From: Pseudomonas fluorescens
GTDB taxonomy: Bacteria > Pseudomonadota > Gammaproteobacteria > Pseudomonadales > Pseudomonadaceae
Reading direction: 5' to 3'
Assembly: GCF_004683905.1 (NCBI RefSeq)
Contig: NZ_CP038438.1
Span: 3,968,001-4,032,000, forward strand
DNA length: 64,000 nucleotides
Within the stretch, counting starts at the first letter, position 1. Every line of letters starts with the position of its first letter. The notes beneath the pieces were generated by a model. That model saw nothing but the letters and a program-made list of their open reading frames with translations. It was not told the DNA's origin and did no database searches. Positions 40,875 through 49,482 of the stretch are shown one piece after another. Made by a program: the position numbers and the translations under genes.

Positions 40875-41159
40875 ATGAAGTCATTCGAAACTCAGTACGA
40901 CAAAAGCAAGAACGCAGCCAACAAACTCAAGCACAGGGGCGTCAGCCTTGCCGAGACCGAGCCGGTCTTTCACGACGAACGCGCGCTGACGATCGAGGAC
41001 AACGACCATGACGAACAGCGCTGGATCACCCTCGGCCTCGACGGCAAAGGGCGCTTGCTGGTGGTTGCGTACAGTTATCGCGAGGCCAACGTCGTACGAA
41101 TCATTTCTGCACGTGTCGCCACACCGAGCGAACGTCGCGCATATTTTCTGGAGGCTTGA
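40875..41159 (+). CDS. brnT: BrnT-type ribonuclease toxin
   Basis: 94 residues. The BrnT fold resembles RelE-type RNases and cleaves RNA until neutralised by BrnA. Family pattern visible: YDKSKNAANKLKHRGVSLAE (the D-x-x-K-x-x-x-N-x-x-K-H-G signature), then ALTIEDNDHDEQRWITLG and VVAYSYREANVVRIISARVA with the RIISAR motif. Length is typical. It is followed 3 bases later by brnA, so the pair is co-transcribed. Confidence 0.9.
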   Translation: MKSFETQYDKSKNAANKLKHRGVSLAETEPVFHDERALTIEDNDHDEQRWITLGLDGKGRLLVVAYSYREANVVRIISARVATPSERRAYFLEA

Positions 41160-41162
41160 TCA

Positions 41163-41495
41163 ATGAAAGACGAATACGATTTCTCGCACGGCAAGCGCGG
41201 TGCCTTGGCGCCCGCCAAGGGCAAGACCCGCATCACCATCATGCTCGATGACGCCGTCATCGAAGCCGCCCGCAGCGTGGCGGAAAACGAAGGGTTCGGT
41301 TATCAGACGGTGATCAACAACACTCTGCGCCATACCCTGCTGGAGGCTGGCAGCAAAACGCAGGACGTCGAGCCGCACCACTCCGGGCAATTCAAGAAAG
41401 GCATCACCGCCGCCGACCTCAAGAGTCTGGAAAAAAAGCTGTCGGCGGCGGTCGGGGAAATCCGCCGGGTACTGGAACCGGAGGCCAAGCCCTGA
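41163..41495 (+). CDS. brnA: BrnA-type antitoxin
   Basis: 110 residues. Ribbon-helix-helix antitoxin: RITIMLDDAVIEAARSVAENEGFGYQ (about 23-48) is the RHH segment that binds DNA and the remainder wraps the toxin. The C-terminal LKSLEKKLSAAVGEIRRVL helix is a longer tail than in many BrnA proteins. It lies 3 bases downstream of brnT and presumably represses the pair. The order toxin-antitoxin is the normal one for BrnTA. Confidence 0.88.
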   Translation: MKDEYDFSHGKRGALAPAKGKTRITIMLDDAVIEAARSVAENEGFGYQTVINNTLRHTLLEAGSKTQDVEPHHSGQFKKGITAADLKSLEKKLSAAVGEIRRVLEPEAKP

Positions 41496-41497
41496 GA

Positions 41498-42325
41498 TCA
41501 GGCCGGTACAAGCATCCGCGCCAGCGACTGGCGCACATGCGGCTGGTCAGGCACGCGCAGGCCGAATTCCTGCTCCAGCACTTCAAGCAGTTCATCGACA
41601 TCCGCCACCTCGCGCCGCTCGCTGTCGGCGCCCATGTGATGAATCGCGAAGCTGCCGTTGTTCAGGGTCCGCCGCCAACCATCGCCGGTGCGCGCAACCA
41701 TCAACCGCTGAGCAAACGGTGACTCGGGATGGGTCGAGACGTACCAGTTGCCGAGCGTGTAATCGATGTCTTCCTGGCGTTGCAGATCAAACAGGTACAT
41801 CGCGCGCCATTCGCCGGCGACATTGGCGCGCAGCATGTAACCATCGGCCTGTTTCTCGATGCGATAGGACTCGTGCGGCGTCGCCTGTTCAGCCTCGGTA
41901 TCGAGCAGCAGCGGCGCGGTCGGCACCATACCGCCAAAGCCGACGTCGGTGATGTAGCGCTCGCCATCGATGATTACCAGGCTCAAGCGGTGGGTACGCG
42001 CCGTCCACGTGCCTTCGGGTTGCGCCAGCACCACACGCCCGGAGATGCCACGGGCGTCGAAGCCCAGCTCCAGCAATAACGCCAGAAACAGATTGTTCAG
42101 TTCGTAGCAGTAACCACCCCGGCCACCGTGGAGAACCTTTTGTTCGACCGAGGCCAGATCGATCAGCACCGGCGCGCCAGTGATCGTCGACAGGTTCTCG
42201 AAGGGAAAGACGCCGGTGTGGCGCAACTGCAACTGCCGCAGGGTTGTCAGTGTGGGGGGCGGTGGGATGTCGAACCCCAGGTGTTGCAGGTACAACGTCG
42301 GATTCGCCAGACGTGGCTCGCTCAT
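41498..42325 (-). CDS. nat: Arylamine N-acetyltransferase
   Basis: 275 residues. Transfers acetyl from acetyl-CoA to aromatic amines and hydrazines by a cysteine ping-pong mechanism. The catalytic triad is visible: Cys73 in GGRGGYCYELNNLF, His112 in ARTHRLSLV, and Asp127 in ITDVGFGGM. The N-terminal PFENLS motif is also intact, and length is normal for bacterial NAT. It is convergent with brnA, with 2 bases between the two stop codons. Confidence 0.95.
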   Translation of the reverse strand: MSEPRLANPTLYLQHLGFDIPPPPTLTTLRQLQLRHTGVFPFENLSTITGAPVLIDLASVEQKVLHGGRGGYCYELNNLFLALLLELGFDARGISGRVVLAQPEGTWTARTHRLSLVIIDGERYITDVGFGGMVPTAPLLLDTEAEQATPHESYRIEKQADGYMLRANVAGEWRAMYLFDLQRQEDIDYTLGNWYVSTHPESPFAQRLMVARTGDGWRRTLNNGSFAIHHMGADSERREVADVDELLEVLEQEFGLRVPDQPHVRQSLARMLVPA

Positions 42326-42425
42326 TGCTCAGTCCTTTTGCATGTGGCCGCGGATCGTTGCGCCGCTGGCCGACATGTATACGGGATCGAGCCCCGACTC
42401 CGACAATTGATTTCGCCAATCAGCG

Positions 42426-43220
42426 CTACCGACGCTTGCGCGAACCGATGCGAATCCAGGTCGGCGCATGATCGCTGGCGTGCTGTTCGTTGCGCACCCA
42501 GGCGTCGACCCCGGCTTCGTGCAGATACGGACTGAGTGCCGGGTTGAGCAGCAGATGATCGATGCGCAGACCGGAGTTGGTTTGCCAATGCTGGCGAAAG
42601 TAATCCCAGAAGGTGTAGAGGCGATCGTCGGGATACAGATGGCGCAGCGAATCAGTCCAGCCTTGATCAAGCAGTCGTTGATAACACTCGCGGCTTTCGG
42701 GTTGCAGCAGCGCATCCTTGAGCCAGGAACGGGTGTTGTAGATGTCCATGTCAGTGGGCACCACGTTGTAATCGCCGGCCAGCACCACCGGATGATCACT
42801 GCTTTGCAAATCCTTGGCGTAGCGGATCAAGCGTTCGAACCAGGCCAGTTTGTAGTCGAACTTCGGCCCCGGTTGCGGGTTGCCATTGGGCAGGTACAGG
42901 CAGCCGACCAACACACCGTGCACCGCCGCCTCCAGATAACGGCTGTGCTTGTCCTCGGGATCGCCCGGCAGACCGCGGCGACTCTCCAGCGGCTGCGCAT
43001 CGCGAGCGAGAATCGCCACGCCGTTCCACGACGCCTGCCCGTGCCAGATTGCGCCGTAGCCGGCGGCTTCCAGTTCGGCGGCCGGGAATGCACTGTCGAC
43101 TGACTTGAGCTCTTGCAGGCAAGCGATGTCCGGTTGCTCGCGCTTGAGCCACTGCAGCAGGTTCGGCAAGCGTGCGCGCAGGCCGTTGACGTTGAATGTG
43201 GCGATCCGCAGGTTTTTCAT
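42426..43220 (-). CDS. xthA: Exodeoxyribonuclease III
   Basis: 264 residues from the ATG at 43220 (MKNLRIATFNVNGLRARL); the longer frame to 43283 lacks family similarity. An AP endonuclease and 3' exonuclease in base excision repair. The metal and catalytic residues are visible in ATFNVNG (Asn), CLQELK (Glu), LAGDYNVVPTDMDIYN (Asp and Asn) and the terminal ASDHAPTW (Asp-His). It stands between nat and the GNAT gene, which is divergent. Confidence 0.95.
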   Translation of the reverse strand: MKNLRIATFNVNGLRARLPNLLQWLKREQPDIACLQELKSVDSAFPAAELEAAGYGAIWHGQASWNGVAILARDAQPLESRRGLPGDPEDKHSRYLEAAVHGVLVGCLYLPNGNPQPGPKFDYKLAWFERLIRYAKDLQSSDHPVVLAGDYNVVPTDMDIYNTRSWLKDALLQPESRECYQRLLDQGWTDSLRHLYPDDRLYTFWDYFRQHWQTNSGLRIDHLLLNPALSPYLHEAGVDAWVRNEQHASDHAPTWIRIGSRKRR

Positions 43221-43347
43221 CGTCCAGGCTCCGGCGAACAAGGTGTGAAATTTGTGACCCTGTGCTAACGGCGGTGGTTGCATCGGATCAACCGGCTGCG
43301 GCGTAATAGGCGCTCGTCACTGCCCCGAACTGCCGAGACTCGCCTCC

Positions 43348-43932
43348 ATGCTCACCACGCTGCAAGGCCCGCGCATCCTCCTGCGTCCACTTCAGTACAG
43401 CGACGCCGACGCCCTGCTCCGCGCTGCCGCCGACGGCGAACTGTGGAACCTCACCGTCACTGTGGTGCCGTCGGCGAGCACCATCGACAGCTATCTGAAA
43501 AAAGCCCTCGACGGCCGTGATGCCGGCACGGTCATGCCGTTTGTGATCGTGTTGAAGGATAGCGGCGAAGTGATCGGCTCGACCCGGTTCTGGAAGATCG
43601 ATCCGCTCAATCGCAAGCTGGAAATCGGCAGCAGCTGGATCTCCGCGCGCTGGCAGAAATCCTTCGTCAACACCGAAGCCAAATACCTGATGTTGCGTCA
43701 CGCCTTCGAGGTGCTCGACTGCGTGCGAGTGCAGTTCACCACCGACGAGAACAACCAGAAGTCGCGCAACGCGATTCTGCGCCTCGGAGCGCAACAGGAA
43801 GGCATCGTGCGCCACGAGCGGATCATGCCCGACGGCCGCAAGCGTAACTCGGTGCGTTTCAGCATCATCGATGACGAATGGCCGCAGGTGCGGCAGGCGC
43901 TGGAGCAGAGGCTGGCTGAGGATCGAGGCTGA
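43348..43932 (+). CDS. GNAT acetyltransferase, RimJ/RimL type
   Basis: 194 residues. The N-terminus LQGPRILLRPLQYSDADALL and the motif YLMLRHAFEVLDCVRVQFTTD followed by NQKSRNAILRLGAQQEGIVR are those of ribosomal-protein-alanine acetyltransferase-like GNATs. Acceptor not known. It is divergent from xthA. The start is the only good ATG before the conserved region. Confidence 0.9.
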   Translation: MLTTLQGPRILLRPLQYSDADALLRAAADGELWNLTVTVVPSASTIDSYLKKALDGRDAGTVMPFVIVLKDSGEVIGSTRFWKIDPLNRKLEIGSSWISARWQKSFVNTEAKYLMLRHAFEVLDCVRVQFTTDENNQKSRNAILRLGAQQEGIVRHERIMPDGRKRNSVRFSIIDDEWPQVRQALEQRLAEDRG

Positions 43933-44021
43933 GGTTCGACAACCGCTCGTCAGCCAATCGGCACCAACGGGTGAAAGCGTCAGACCAAAGTCAGGTAACC
44001 GAGCCTTTCTGGAGACGTACC

Positions 44022-44321
44022 ATGAAAACGCGCAAACTGACTTCCCTGTTGCTCGCCGGGCTGCTGACCACCGCCTCGGTCGGCGCCTTTGCCGCCAATG
44101 ACGGGGCGGATGCCTCCGGCACCAAATCCGGTGCTACAAGCGGCACCAACATGCCACCCAACAGCACCCCCGGTGCTCCGAAAAACGGTGACAGTACCGA
44201 TGGCGCCGGCAAGGGTACCGGCACCAACAGTGGCACCATGGGTTCTGGATCGGGAGCGGGGGGCGGCACCGGTTCGGCCGGCGGCGGAACCGGCGGTGCC
44301 GGTGGTGGCACAGGCAGCTGA
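44022..44321 (+). CDS. Small secreted Gly/Ser/Thr-rich protein
   Basis: 99 residues. A clear signal peptide MKTRKLTSLLLAGLLTTASV (to about Ala24) precedes a low-complexity mature part in which Gly, Ser, Thr and Asn dominate; its last 35 residues are GGGTG-type repeats ending GGTGS. GGAG precedes the ATG at a good distance. The mature part has no recognisable domain. Such small periplasmic proteins are common in Pseudomonas and their function is unknown. The Gly codons may also mean the repeat count varies between strains. Confidence 0.7.
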   Translation: MKTRKLTSLLLAGLLTTASVGAFAANDGADASGTKSGATSGTNMPPNSTPGAPKNGDSTDGAGKGTGTNSGTMGSGSGAGGGTGSAGGGTGGAGGGTGS

Positions 44322-44413
44322 ACGAATAAGCGTGACCGCTGGTGATCCGGCATGAAGGCATGAATCTGTGGCGCTGGAATCCGATTCCTCGCCACAGATC
44401 AAGCGCGGAGGCT

Positions 44414-45982
44414 TTAGCGATCCGACCGCATCAACTCGGCAACACCCTCCTCCAGCGACAACACCGCCGCGCGATTGCGTCCGGCATTTTTTGCCTGATA
44501 CAGCGCCGCATCAGCACGCTGGATAAACACTTCGAGGCTGTCATTGCCGCTCGGAATAAATGAGTAGCAGCCCAGACTCACCGTCAGGTAACCGGTGGGC
44601 GAACCGCTGTGAGTAATGCGTTTATCCATCACGCTGCGGCGAATCTGCCCGGCAATCGCCAGCACGCCGTTGATGTCGGTATCCGGCAGCAACACCGCGA
44701 ACTCTTCGCCACCGTAACGCACCGCCAGGTCAGACTTGCGTTGAGAGCAATTCTTCAACACCTGCGCCACCTGAGTCAGGCAGTGATCCCCTGCCACGTG
44801 CCCGTAGGCATCGTTGTAGCGCTTGAAGAAATCGATATCGAGCATGATCAGGCCGACCGGACTCGACTGTCGGGCACCGCGGGCAAACTCAATCTCCAGC
44901 GAACGCTCGAACAGGCGCCGATTCGCCAGCCCCGTCAGGCTGTCGTGGGTCGCGATCTGCTCCAGTGTGCGCTGTGCCTTGCGCAGGTTTCTCTCGATTC
45001 GCTCGCCGTCACGCACCTGATGAATGAACACCCAGCCGAACAGGCCGACGCCAAGAATCACCAGCGCCACAATCACGCTGGACTGAAAGGCCCGCTCATA
45101 CCAACCCTTGAGAATCGTGTCGCGCGAAGAGGCGGACGCTACCACCAGCGGGTAAGCCGCCAACTGGCGGTAGCCGTACAAGCGCACCACGCCGTCGACC
45201 ACCGACTTGATCATCGCAGTGCCGGCCGGGGCTTCGGGCAGCAGCTTCTGGTAGATCCTGCCTTGCGCCAGCGACGAACCGATCAGGCCTTCGTCGAACG
45301 GTCGCCGCGCCAGCAACGTGCCGTCCTTGAGTCCGAGAAACATGATGCCGTTGTCATCGAGGCTGAAGCTTTTGAAGAACCGGTCGAAGTACGCCATCTT
45401 GATCCCGGCCATCAGCACGCCCTGGAAATTGCCGGCGCGGTCGTTGATGCGTTTCGAGATCGGGATGATCCACTCGCCATTCTCGCGGCTGCGAATCGCC
45501 GGGCCGATGTGCGCCACGGTAGAAGCGTTCTGCTGGTGAAACCTGAAGTACTCGCGGTCGGCGACGCCATTGCCACGGGGCAGGTCCGGGAACGAGGTGA
45601 TCACCCACTGGCCCTCGCGATCGAAGAGGAACATGCCGTGCAACTGCTCCAGTTGCTGCACCCGACGCGCGAAGGTTTTTTGCAGACGTGGTCGCTGCGC
45701 GGCGCCATAACCATCGTCCTCAACCCAATCGGCAAGACTGGTGAGCACAAGGTCGGCGGCCAGAAACGTGTCTTCCGCCTGCTGCGCCATGGCTCGGGTC
45801 AGGTTGGTGGAAGCGATCTGCGCGTTCGCCAGGTCCTGACGCCGTGTCTGCTCCAGTTGCAGATAGAGCAAGCCAGACAGGCACAGACACACCGCAACGA
45901 TGAACAGCGCTGCCGCCTTGCGCAGCGGCAGGCGTTTAAGCGTGCCGGGAGTCTGATGCGGGTCGTGAATGGGGATTGGCAA
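44414..45982 (-). CDS. Membrane diguanylate cyclase with dCache sensor
   Basis: 522 residues. Two membrane segments (about 22-42 and 298-318) bracket a periplasmic Cache-type sensor (about 45-295), and a GGDEF domain follows (about 350-510), with the active-site sequence RYGGEEFAVLLPD at about residue 425. GGEEF is a fully active variant; no I-site RxxD was clearly recognised immediately upstream. It should make c-di-GMP in response to a periplasmic ligand. The gene stands alone; no cognate EAL gene is adjacent, although two other c-di-GMP genes lie elsewhere in the window. Confidence 0.93.
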   Translation of the reverse strand: MPIPIHDPHQTPGTLKRLPLRKAAALFIVAVCLCLSGLLYLQLEQTRRQDLANAQIASTNLTRAMAQQAEDTFLAADLVLTSLADWVEDDGYGAAQRPRLQKTFARRVQQLEQLHGMFLFDREGQWVITSFPDLPRGNGVADREYFRFHQQNASTVAHIGPAIRSRENGEWIIPISKRINDRAGNFQGVLMAGIKMAYFDRFFKSFSLDDNGIMFLGLKDGTLLARRPFDEGLIGSSLAQGRIYQKLLPEAPAGTAMIKSVVDGVVRLYGYRQLAAYPLVVASASSRDTILKGWYERAFQSSVIVALVILGVGLFGWVFIHQVRDGERIERNLRKAQRTLEQIATHDSLTGLANRRLFERSLEIEFARGARQSSPVGLIMLDIDFFKRYNDAYGHVAGDHCLTQVAQVLKNCSQRKSDLAVRYGGEEFAVLLPDTDINGVLAIAGQIRRSVMDKRITHSGSPTGYLTVSLGCYSFIPSGNDSLEVFIQRADAALYQAKNAGRNRAAVLSLEEGVAELMRSDR

Positions 45983-46218
45983 AAACGTGTCCTGGGCAGG
46001 TACGACAGGGGCCGCAGCCCGAAACCCTTACTTTTCATGAGCGTAGCCCAGCGGGGTGCGCACAGCAAACCCGCCCCGCCAACACACGCCTGCCCCGCTG
46101 TATCGGCGCGCAAGGGATTTGGATGACCTCCGCACGTCGATTTATTTTCAGTGGTGGTTTTGCGGGTGATCGCCCTCGCGTATCTGCGCAGGGCGATCGC
46201 GTGGGGCACCGATTACGC

Positions 46219-46743
46219 CTATCGGGGTTTGTTGATTTCGCGCAGCAGATCCGCGACTGGCAGGTTCATGGTGTTTGAGTAGTAGGGTTTATAGCCGTAC
46301 GCGGTGACGACGACTTTGCAGGGGATTTGTTGTTTGTTCGCGAGGAGTTGATTCAGTTCTGTTACTGAAAGATTTCTCTCAGAACTTCGGTTGCTGGAAG
46401 TTTCACTGAGGAATGCGCGAGTAAGGTAGGAAAACTTTCCCTTGTTGTTTTCATTTTTTTCCGATCGTATCAAACCGGATGCGGAGAACTGTATGGCTTT
46501 GCCTACTGAGAAATCATGATCATCCGCCAATGCGCAATGAAGCATGCCCGAAATCATCCCAACTCGCTCCCCGCGATCAAAAAGATCCAACACATCAACG
46601 TCCGACTGATACCGGATGATGTATAGCAGCGACTTTTCTCTTTCCACAGATTCGAAGTTCAGGTTTGCGGGAGGCTTTGTGTGGTCTTTCGCACAACCTG
46701 AGCAAATAGCGAGCAAGCAACAAATGAGCACCCTGTACATCAT
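46219..46743 (-). CDS. Lipoprotein, candidate immunity protein for the adjacent lipase effector
   Basis: 174 residues with a type II signal (MMYRVLICCLLAICSGCAKD; lipid-modified Cys17 expected). The mature part is about 157 residues, without a recognised domain. The start overlaps the lipase stop in an ATGA (46740-46743), so expression is strictly coupled. T6SS lipases act in the periplasm and their known immunity proteins are usually periplasmic or lipoproteins, so immunity is a reasonable inference. The first of two adjacent ATG codons (46743) is preferred because of the overlap. Confidence 0.7.
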   Translation of the reverse strand: MMYRVLICCLLAICSGCAKDHTKPPANLNFESVEREKSLLYIIRYQSDVDVLDLFDRGERVGMISGMLHCALADDHDFSVGKAIQFSASGLIRSEKNENNKGKFSYLTRAFLSETSSNRSSERNLSVTELNQLLANKQQIPCKVVVTAYGYKPYYSNTMNLPVADLLREINKPR

Positions 46744-47468
46744 GGAAAATCCTTCATGATTGAGTCAAAAAGCATATCGGCTGCCGATTTGCTCCCCGCG
46801 ATACGGGCAGTAAACAACCCCAATGCATTTGCATGATTAGTGTCTATATTGACGTTCAATGAAGGGCCACAGGAGATAAGCCACTTTTCACCAAAATCAG
46901 CGACCCCATCTGACGAATCTCTTTTAGTTGGCATCGCTTTGATGTTGATCCAGTCGGCAGCAATTGGATCGGGGCGTTCGCGATAAATATCCGACCCCAA
47001 CCAGACCAAGGCCCCTTCACCCACGGGATCAAGGGTAATCAGCATCTGAATCCGGTAACCCCATTCCGACATGATCTTTGTCAGATGCGCACCGTTCCAC
47101 CCACCGAGGCTATGACCCACGATATAGACAGGACAGCTCTTGTAGGGGATCAGACTCAAGACATGTCGCTGAATATCCTGTTTTCCTCTGACTTCGTTAT
47201 AGCCCAGCCACTCAGACTTATATTTACCCTCCTTTGCCAAGCTTGTCGTGCGCTCATCAAAGTCCTTCCGTGCCTCTTGGATGTTTCCATAAGGCCCCGA
47301 AAAATAATAACGTTCCTTATCCCCAGCGCCTCCGACGAAAACAACAATCGCCTTGGTACTCTCCACCGGCACAGGCTTGTCACTGACATCCTTCTTGTCC
47401 GTCAGCGCATGTTCCTTGTGCAGCTTGTAATTGTTGCCTTTCGCGCACGTTACTGTTTCAGCGGCCAT
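46740..47468 (-). CDS. Candidate type VI lipase effector (GxSxG)
   Basis: 242 residues, no signal peptide. An alpha/beta-hydrolase with a clear triad: Ser120 in YIVGHSLGGWNG, Asp147 in ITLDPVG, and His212 in DTNHANAL. VVFVGGAGDKERYYFS near residue 43 looks like the oxyanion-hole strand. The context (PAAR gene 3 bases upstream, coupled lipoprotein downstream) is that of a T6SS Tle-type phospholipase effector and its immunity. It fits none of Tle1-4 by eye, so I leave it unclassified. No other T6SS structural gene is in the window, so the cassette would depend on an apparatus encoded elsewhere. Confidence 0.72.
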   Translation of the reverse strand: MAAETVTCAKGNNYKLHKEHALTDKKDVSDKPVPVESTKAIVVFVGGAGDKERYYFSGPYGNIQEARKDFDERTTSLAKEGKYKSEWLGYNEVRGKQDIQRHVLSLIPYKSCPVYIVGHSLGGWNGAHLTKIMSEWGYRIQMLITLDPVGEGALVWLGSDIYRERPDPIAADWINIKAMPTKRDSSDGVADFGEKWLISCGPSLNVNIDTNHANALGLFTARIAGSKSAADMLFDSIMKDFP

Positions 47469-47471
47469 GCC

Positions 47472-47969
47472 TCACTCCTCCAAAAACAGCTTGATGGTTT
47501 CAGGCAGGTGCGAGCTAACTTCGTGGGTGAACCCGTTAGCGTCAGACACCCCGTGCTCCAGACGCCCGTCTGCGCGCTGGATCACGTAGGGATGATTGGT
47601 CATGGGCTCACCGGTCACGTCATTGACCAGTTTCAATTTGTCCGTGAAATGCACCGGCATCGGCAGCAATCCACTGAAAGGTGCCGCTGTTACCGTGTCA
47701 CCAATGATGACCGTGCCCGACCCGCCAATGACCACATTGCCGTGCCCACCGGTGCTGTCCAGGGTCGCGGCGTTTAAGCCATTGATAAACACCGTCGAGG
47801 AAACGCCGCCAGTAATCGGGCTGCCGCACGCTGATTTATCGGTCATTCGGGCAGCCGCCAATCCGTCGAAATTCACATTCGGCGAGCCACTGGCAATCGG
47901 ATTGGTGCCATGTCCCGGGAGTGGGCAGGCGGTTGGATCGGTGACGCGGGCGGCGGGTTTTCCGCTCAT
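47472..47969 (-). CDS. PAAR-repeat T6SS spike protein with C-terminal extension
   Basis: 165 residues. The PAAR domain (about 1-98) has the repeated P-A-A-R-like strands and metal ligands: PAARVTDPTACPLPGHG, SACGSPI, and TGGHGNVV. It sharpens the VgrG tip and carries effectors. Residues about 105-165 (VHFTDKLKLVNDVTGEPMTN, then GRLEHGVSDANGFT) resemble the transthyretin-like extension on VgrG and PAAR proteins that docks cargo. AAGGAG precedes the ATG. It heads the PAAR-lipase-lipoprotein operon. Confidence 0.92.
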   Translation of the reverse strand: MSGKPAARVTDPTACPLPGHGTNPIASGSPNVNFDGLAAARMTDKSACGSPITGGVSSTVFINGLNAATLDSTGGHGNVVIGGSGTVIIGDTVTAAPFSGLLPMPVHFTDKLKLVNDVTGEPMTNHPYVIQRADGRLEHGVSDANGFTHEVSSHLPETIKLFLEE

Positions 47970-48053
47970 GAACAGCTCCTTGCAGTGTTGCGGGTCATCC
48001 TTTTTGGGGGCGCAAGCATGCGTGAATTTTCCGGTTGCTTCAAACCTCCAGGC

Positions 48054-48084
48054 AAAAAAAGGCGCCCGATCGAGGCGCCTTTTT
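48054..48084 (-). terminator. Terminator of the RNase T2 gene
   Basis: AGGCGCC-CGATCGA-GGCGCCT palindromic stem followed on the minus strand by a run of seven T; it starts about 20 bases beyond the stop codon. Confidence 0.87.
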
Positions 48085-48104
48085 CATTCGTGCAACCACT
48101 CACA

Positions 48105-48770
48105 TCAACGCGACGGCGGCACCCGAATATCCCCCGCCCGGCACTGCGTCTTCACGCCCTTGCCGCACGCGCCGAACTGCAGATCCTTGCCCATGCACAC
48201 CCGCACTTCCGAAAGCTCCGGGCCGCTGCAGATCACCGCGATGCCATTGGCCGGGATCCCCGGGTTGGCCTTGCGGAACAGGTCGGCGATTTCCTGGGCT
48301 TCGAAGTAATACGAGCTGCTGAACGGTTGCAGCTCCTGCGGGATTTTCACCGCGCCAACTGCTTTGTCCGCTTCGTCCAGATAACCCATCGCGCCCAGGC
48401 CGCTGCAGGTGCCGTGCTTGGACCATTCGTGGTCAAGCAGTTTCTTGGTCGGGAACAGTGTCAGGCCCTTGGTGGTTTCCGCGGCCGACAACGTGGTCAG
48501 CGGTGGGCAGGATTCCGGCCAGCCGCCGTTGGCGTATTGCGGCCACAAGCCGTGCAGCACGAAGCCGTAGCCCTTGCCGGAGCATTGCACGTCATCTTTG
48601 TGGGTGAGGCAGAACGTTGGCGACCAGGACAGCGTCAGCAGGTAGTAATCGAACTGCCCCGCTACCGCTTCCGTTTGTACCTTGCTGGCGTTCGACTGAC
48701 GCGCCGAACTCAGGCCGATGCTACCGGCCGTCAGCGCGATCAGCGCCAGAATTGTAAACAGCTTTTTCAT
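48105..48770 (-). CDS. Secreted RNase T2-family ribonuclease
   Basis: 221 residues from the ATG at 48770 (MKKLFTILALIALTAGSIGL), a good signal peptide; the longer frame to 48881 is rejected. Both catalytic sites of RNase T2 are visible: CAS I in FVLHGLWPQYANGG (His) and CAS II in DHEWSKHGTCSG (His, Glu, Lys, His). At least eight Cys residues in the mature part suggest disulfides and a periplasmic or extracellular location. Related to E. coli RNase I. It is close to the PAAR-lipase cassette but has its own terminator, so I treat it as independent. Confidence 0.93.
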   Translation of the reverse strand: MKKLFTILALIALTAGSIGLSSARQSNASKVQTEAVAGQFDYYLLTLSWSPTFCLTHKDDVQCSGKGYGFVLHGLWPQYANGGWPESCPPLTTLSAAETTKGLTLFPTKKLLDHEWSKHGTCSGLGAMGYLDEADKAVGAVKIPQELQPFSSSYYFEAQEIADLFRKANPGIPANGIAVICSGPELSEVRVCMGKDLQFGACGKGVKTQCRAGDIRVPPSR

Positions 48771-48935
48771 GTACCCGCTCCTTGGGACGCCTGCGTCCGT
48801 GGTTTTTGATGCTGACCAGACTTGGCCAGCGCTGATTTCGCCATGCTTGTGTTGCAAGCGCATGACGCAAGGCAACGCCACACCCCGTTGAACGGTCTAC
48901 GATTAACAGGCAGACATCAAACCAAGGGATCCGAA

Positions 48936-49406
48936 ATGAGTAAAGCAGACGAACTCGCCGCCAAACTCAAGCAAACCCGGCACACCCATGCGGATGCCGC
49001 GCTGGAGATCGATTGCTGGCCGGCGCAGGTCTACGATCTGTACCACCGCATCGAGGCCTGGCTGCAGCCAGTCACTGAAGTGGGCCTGAAAATCCGCCGC
49101 AATCCAACTCACGTTTGCGAAAGCTCACCGGATGGCGAAAGTCACGATTACGCGATCGACCAACTGGTGATCGAAGCCAATCAACAAACCCTGACATTTG
49201 ATCCCATCGCCCGGTTTACCGAAGACGGCGCCGGCCGCGTGCAGATCACCCTGCCCGAGCGCAACACCTATCTGTTGCGCACCGTCGATGAACATCACGA
49301 AAGCCATTGGTGGCTGCAAACGGTGGAAACCGGGCAAGAACTGGATGCGATTGCGCTGACCGAGAACAATCTGTTGCAGGTGGTGCAGGAAGGGCTCGGC
49401 CTCTGA
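48936..49406 (+). CDS. Conserved hypothetical soluble protein (156 aa)
   Basis: 156 residues from the ATG at 48936 (MSKADELAAKLKQTRHTHAD), with AGGGA at a good distance; the in-frame extension upstream lies between genes and is not supported. Predominantly acidic (DYAIDQLVIEANQQTLTFDP). No motif was recognised. It is divergent from the RNase T2 gene and could be an intracellular counterpart, but nothing in the sequence proves that. Confidence 0.7.
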   Translation: MSKADELAAKLKQTRHTHADAALEIDCWPAQVYDLYHRIEAWLQPVTEVGLKIRRNPTHVCESSPDGESHDYAIDQLVIEANQQTLTFDPIARFTEDGAGRVQITLPERNTYLLRTVDEHHESHWWLQTVETGQELDAIALTENNLLQVVQEGLGL

Positions 49407-49482
49407 CAGCGAACTGACCATAGGGATCAGCGCCTAGAACGTGGTTAACTTCTCGCTCCGATCCCTTTGAAGCCCGACAGAC

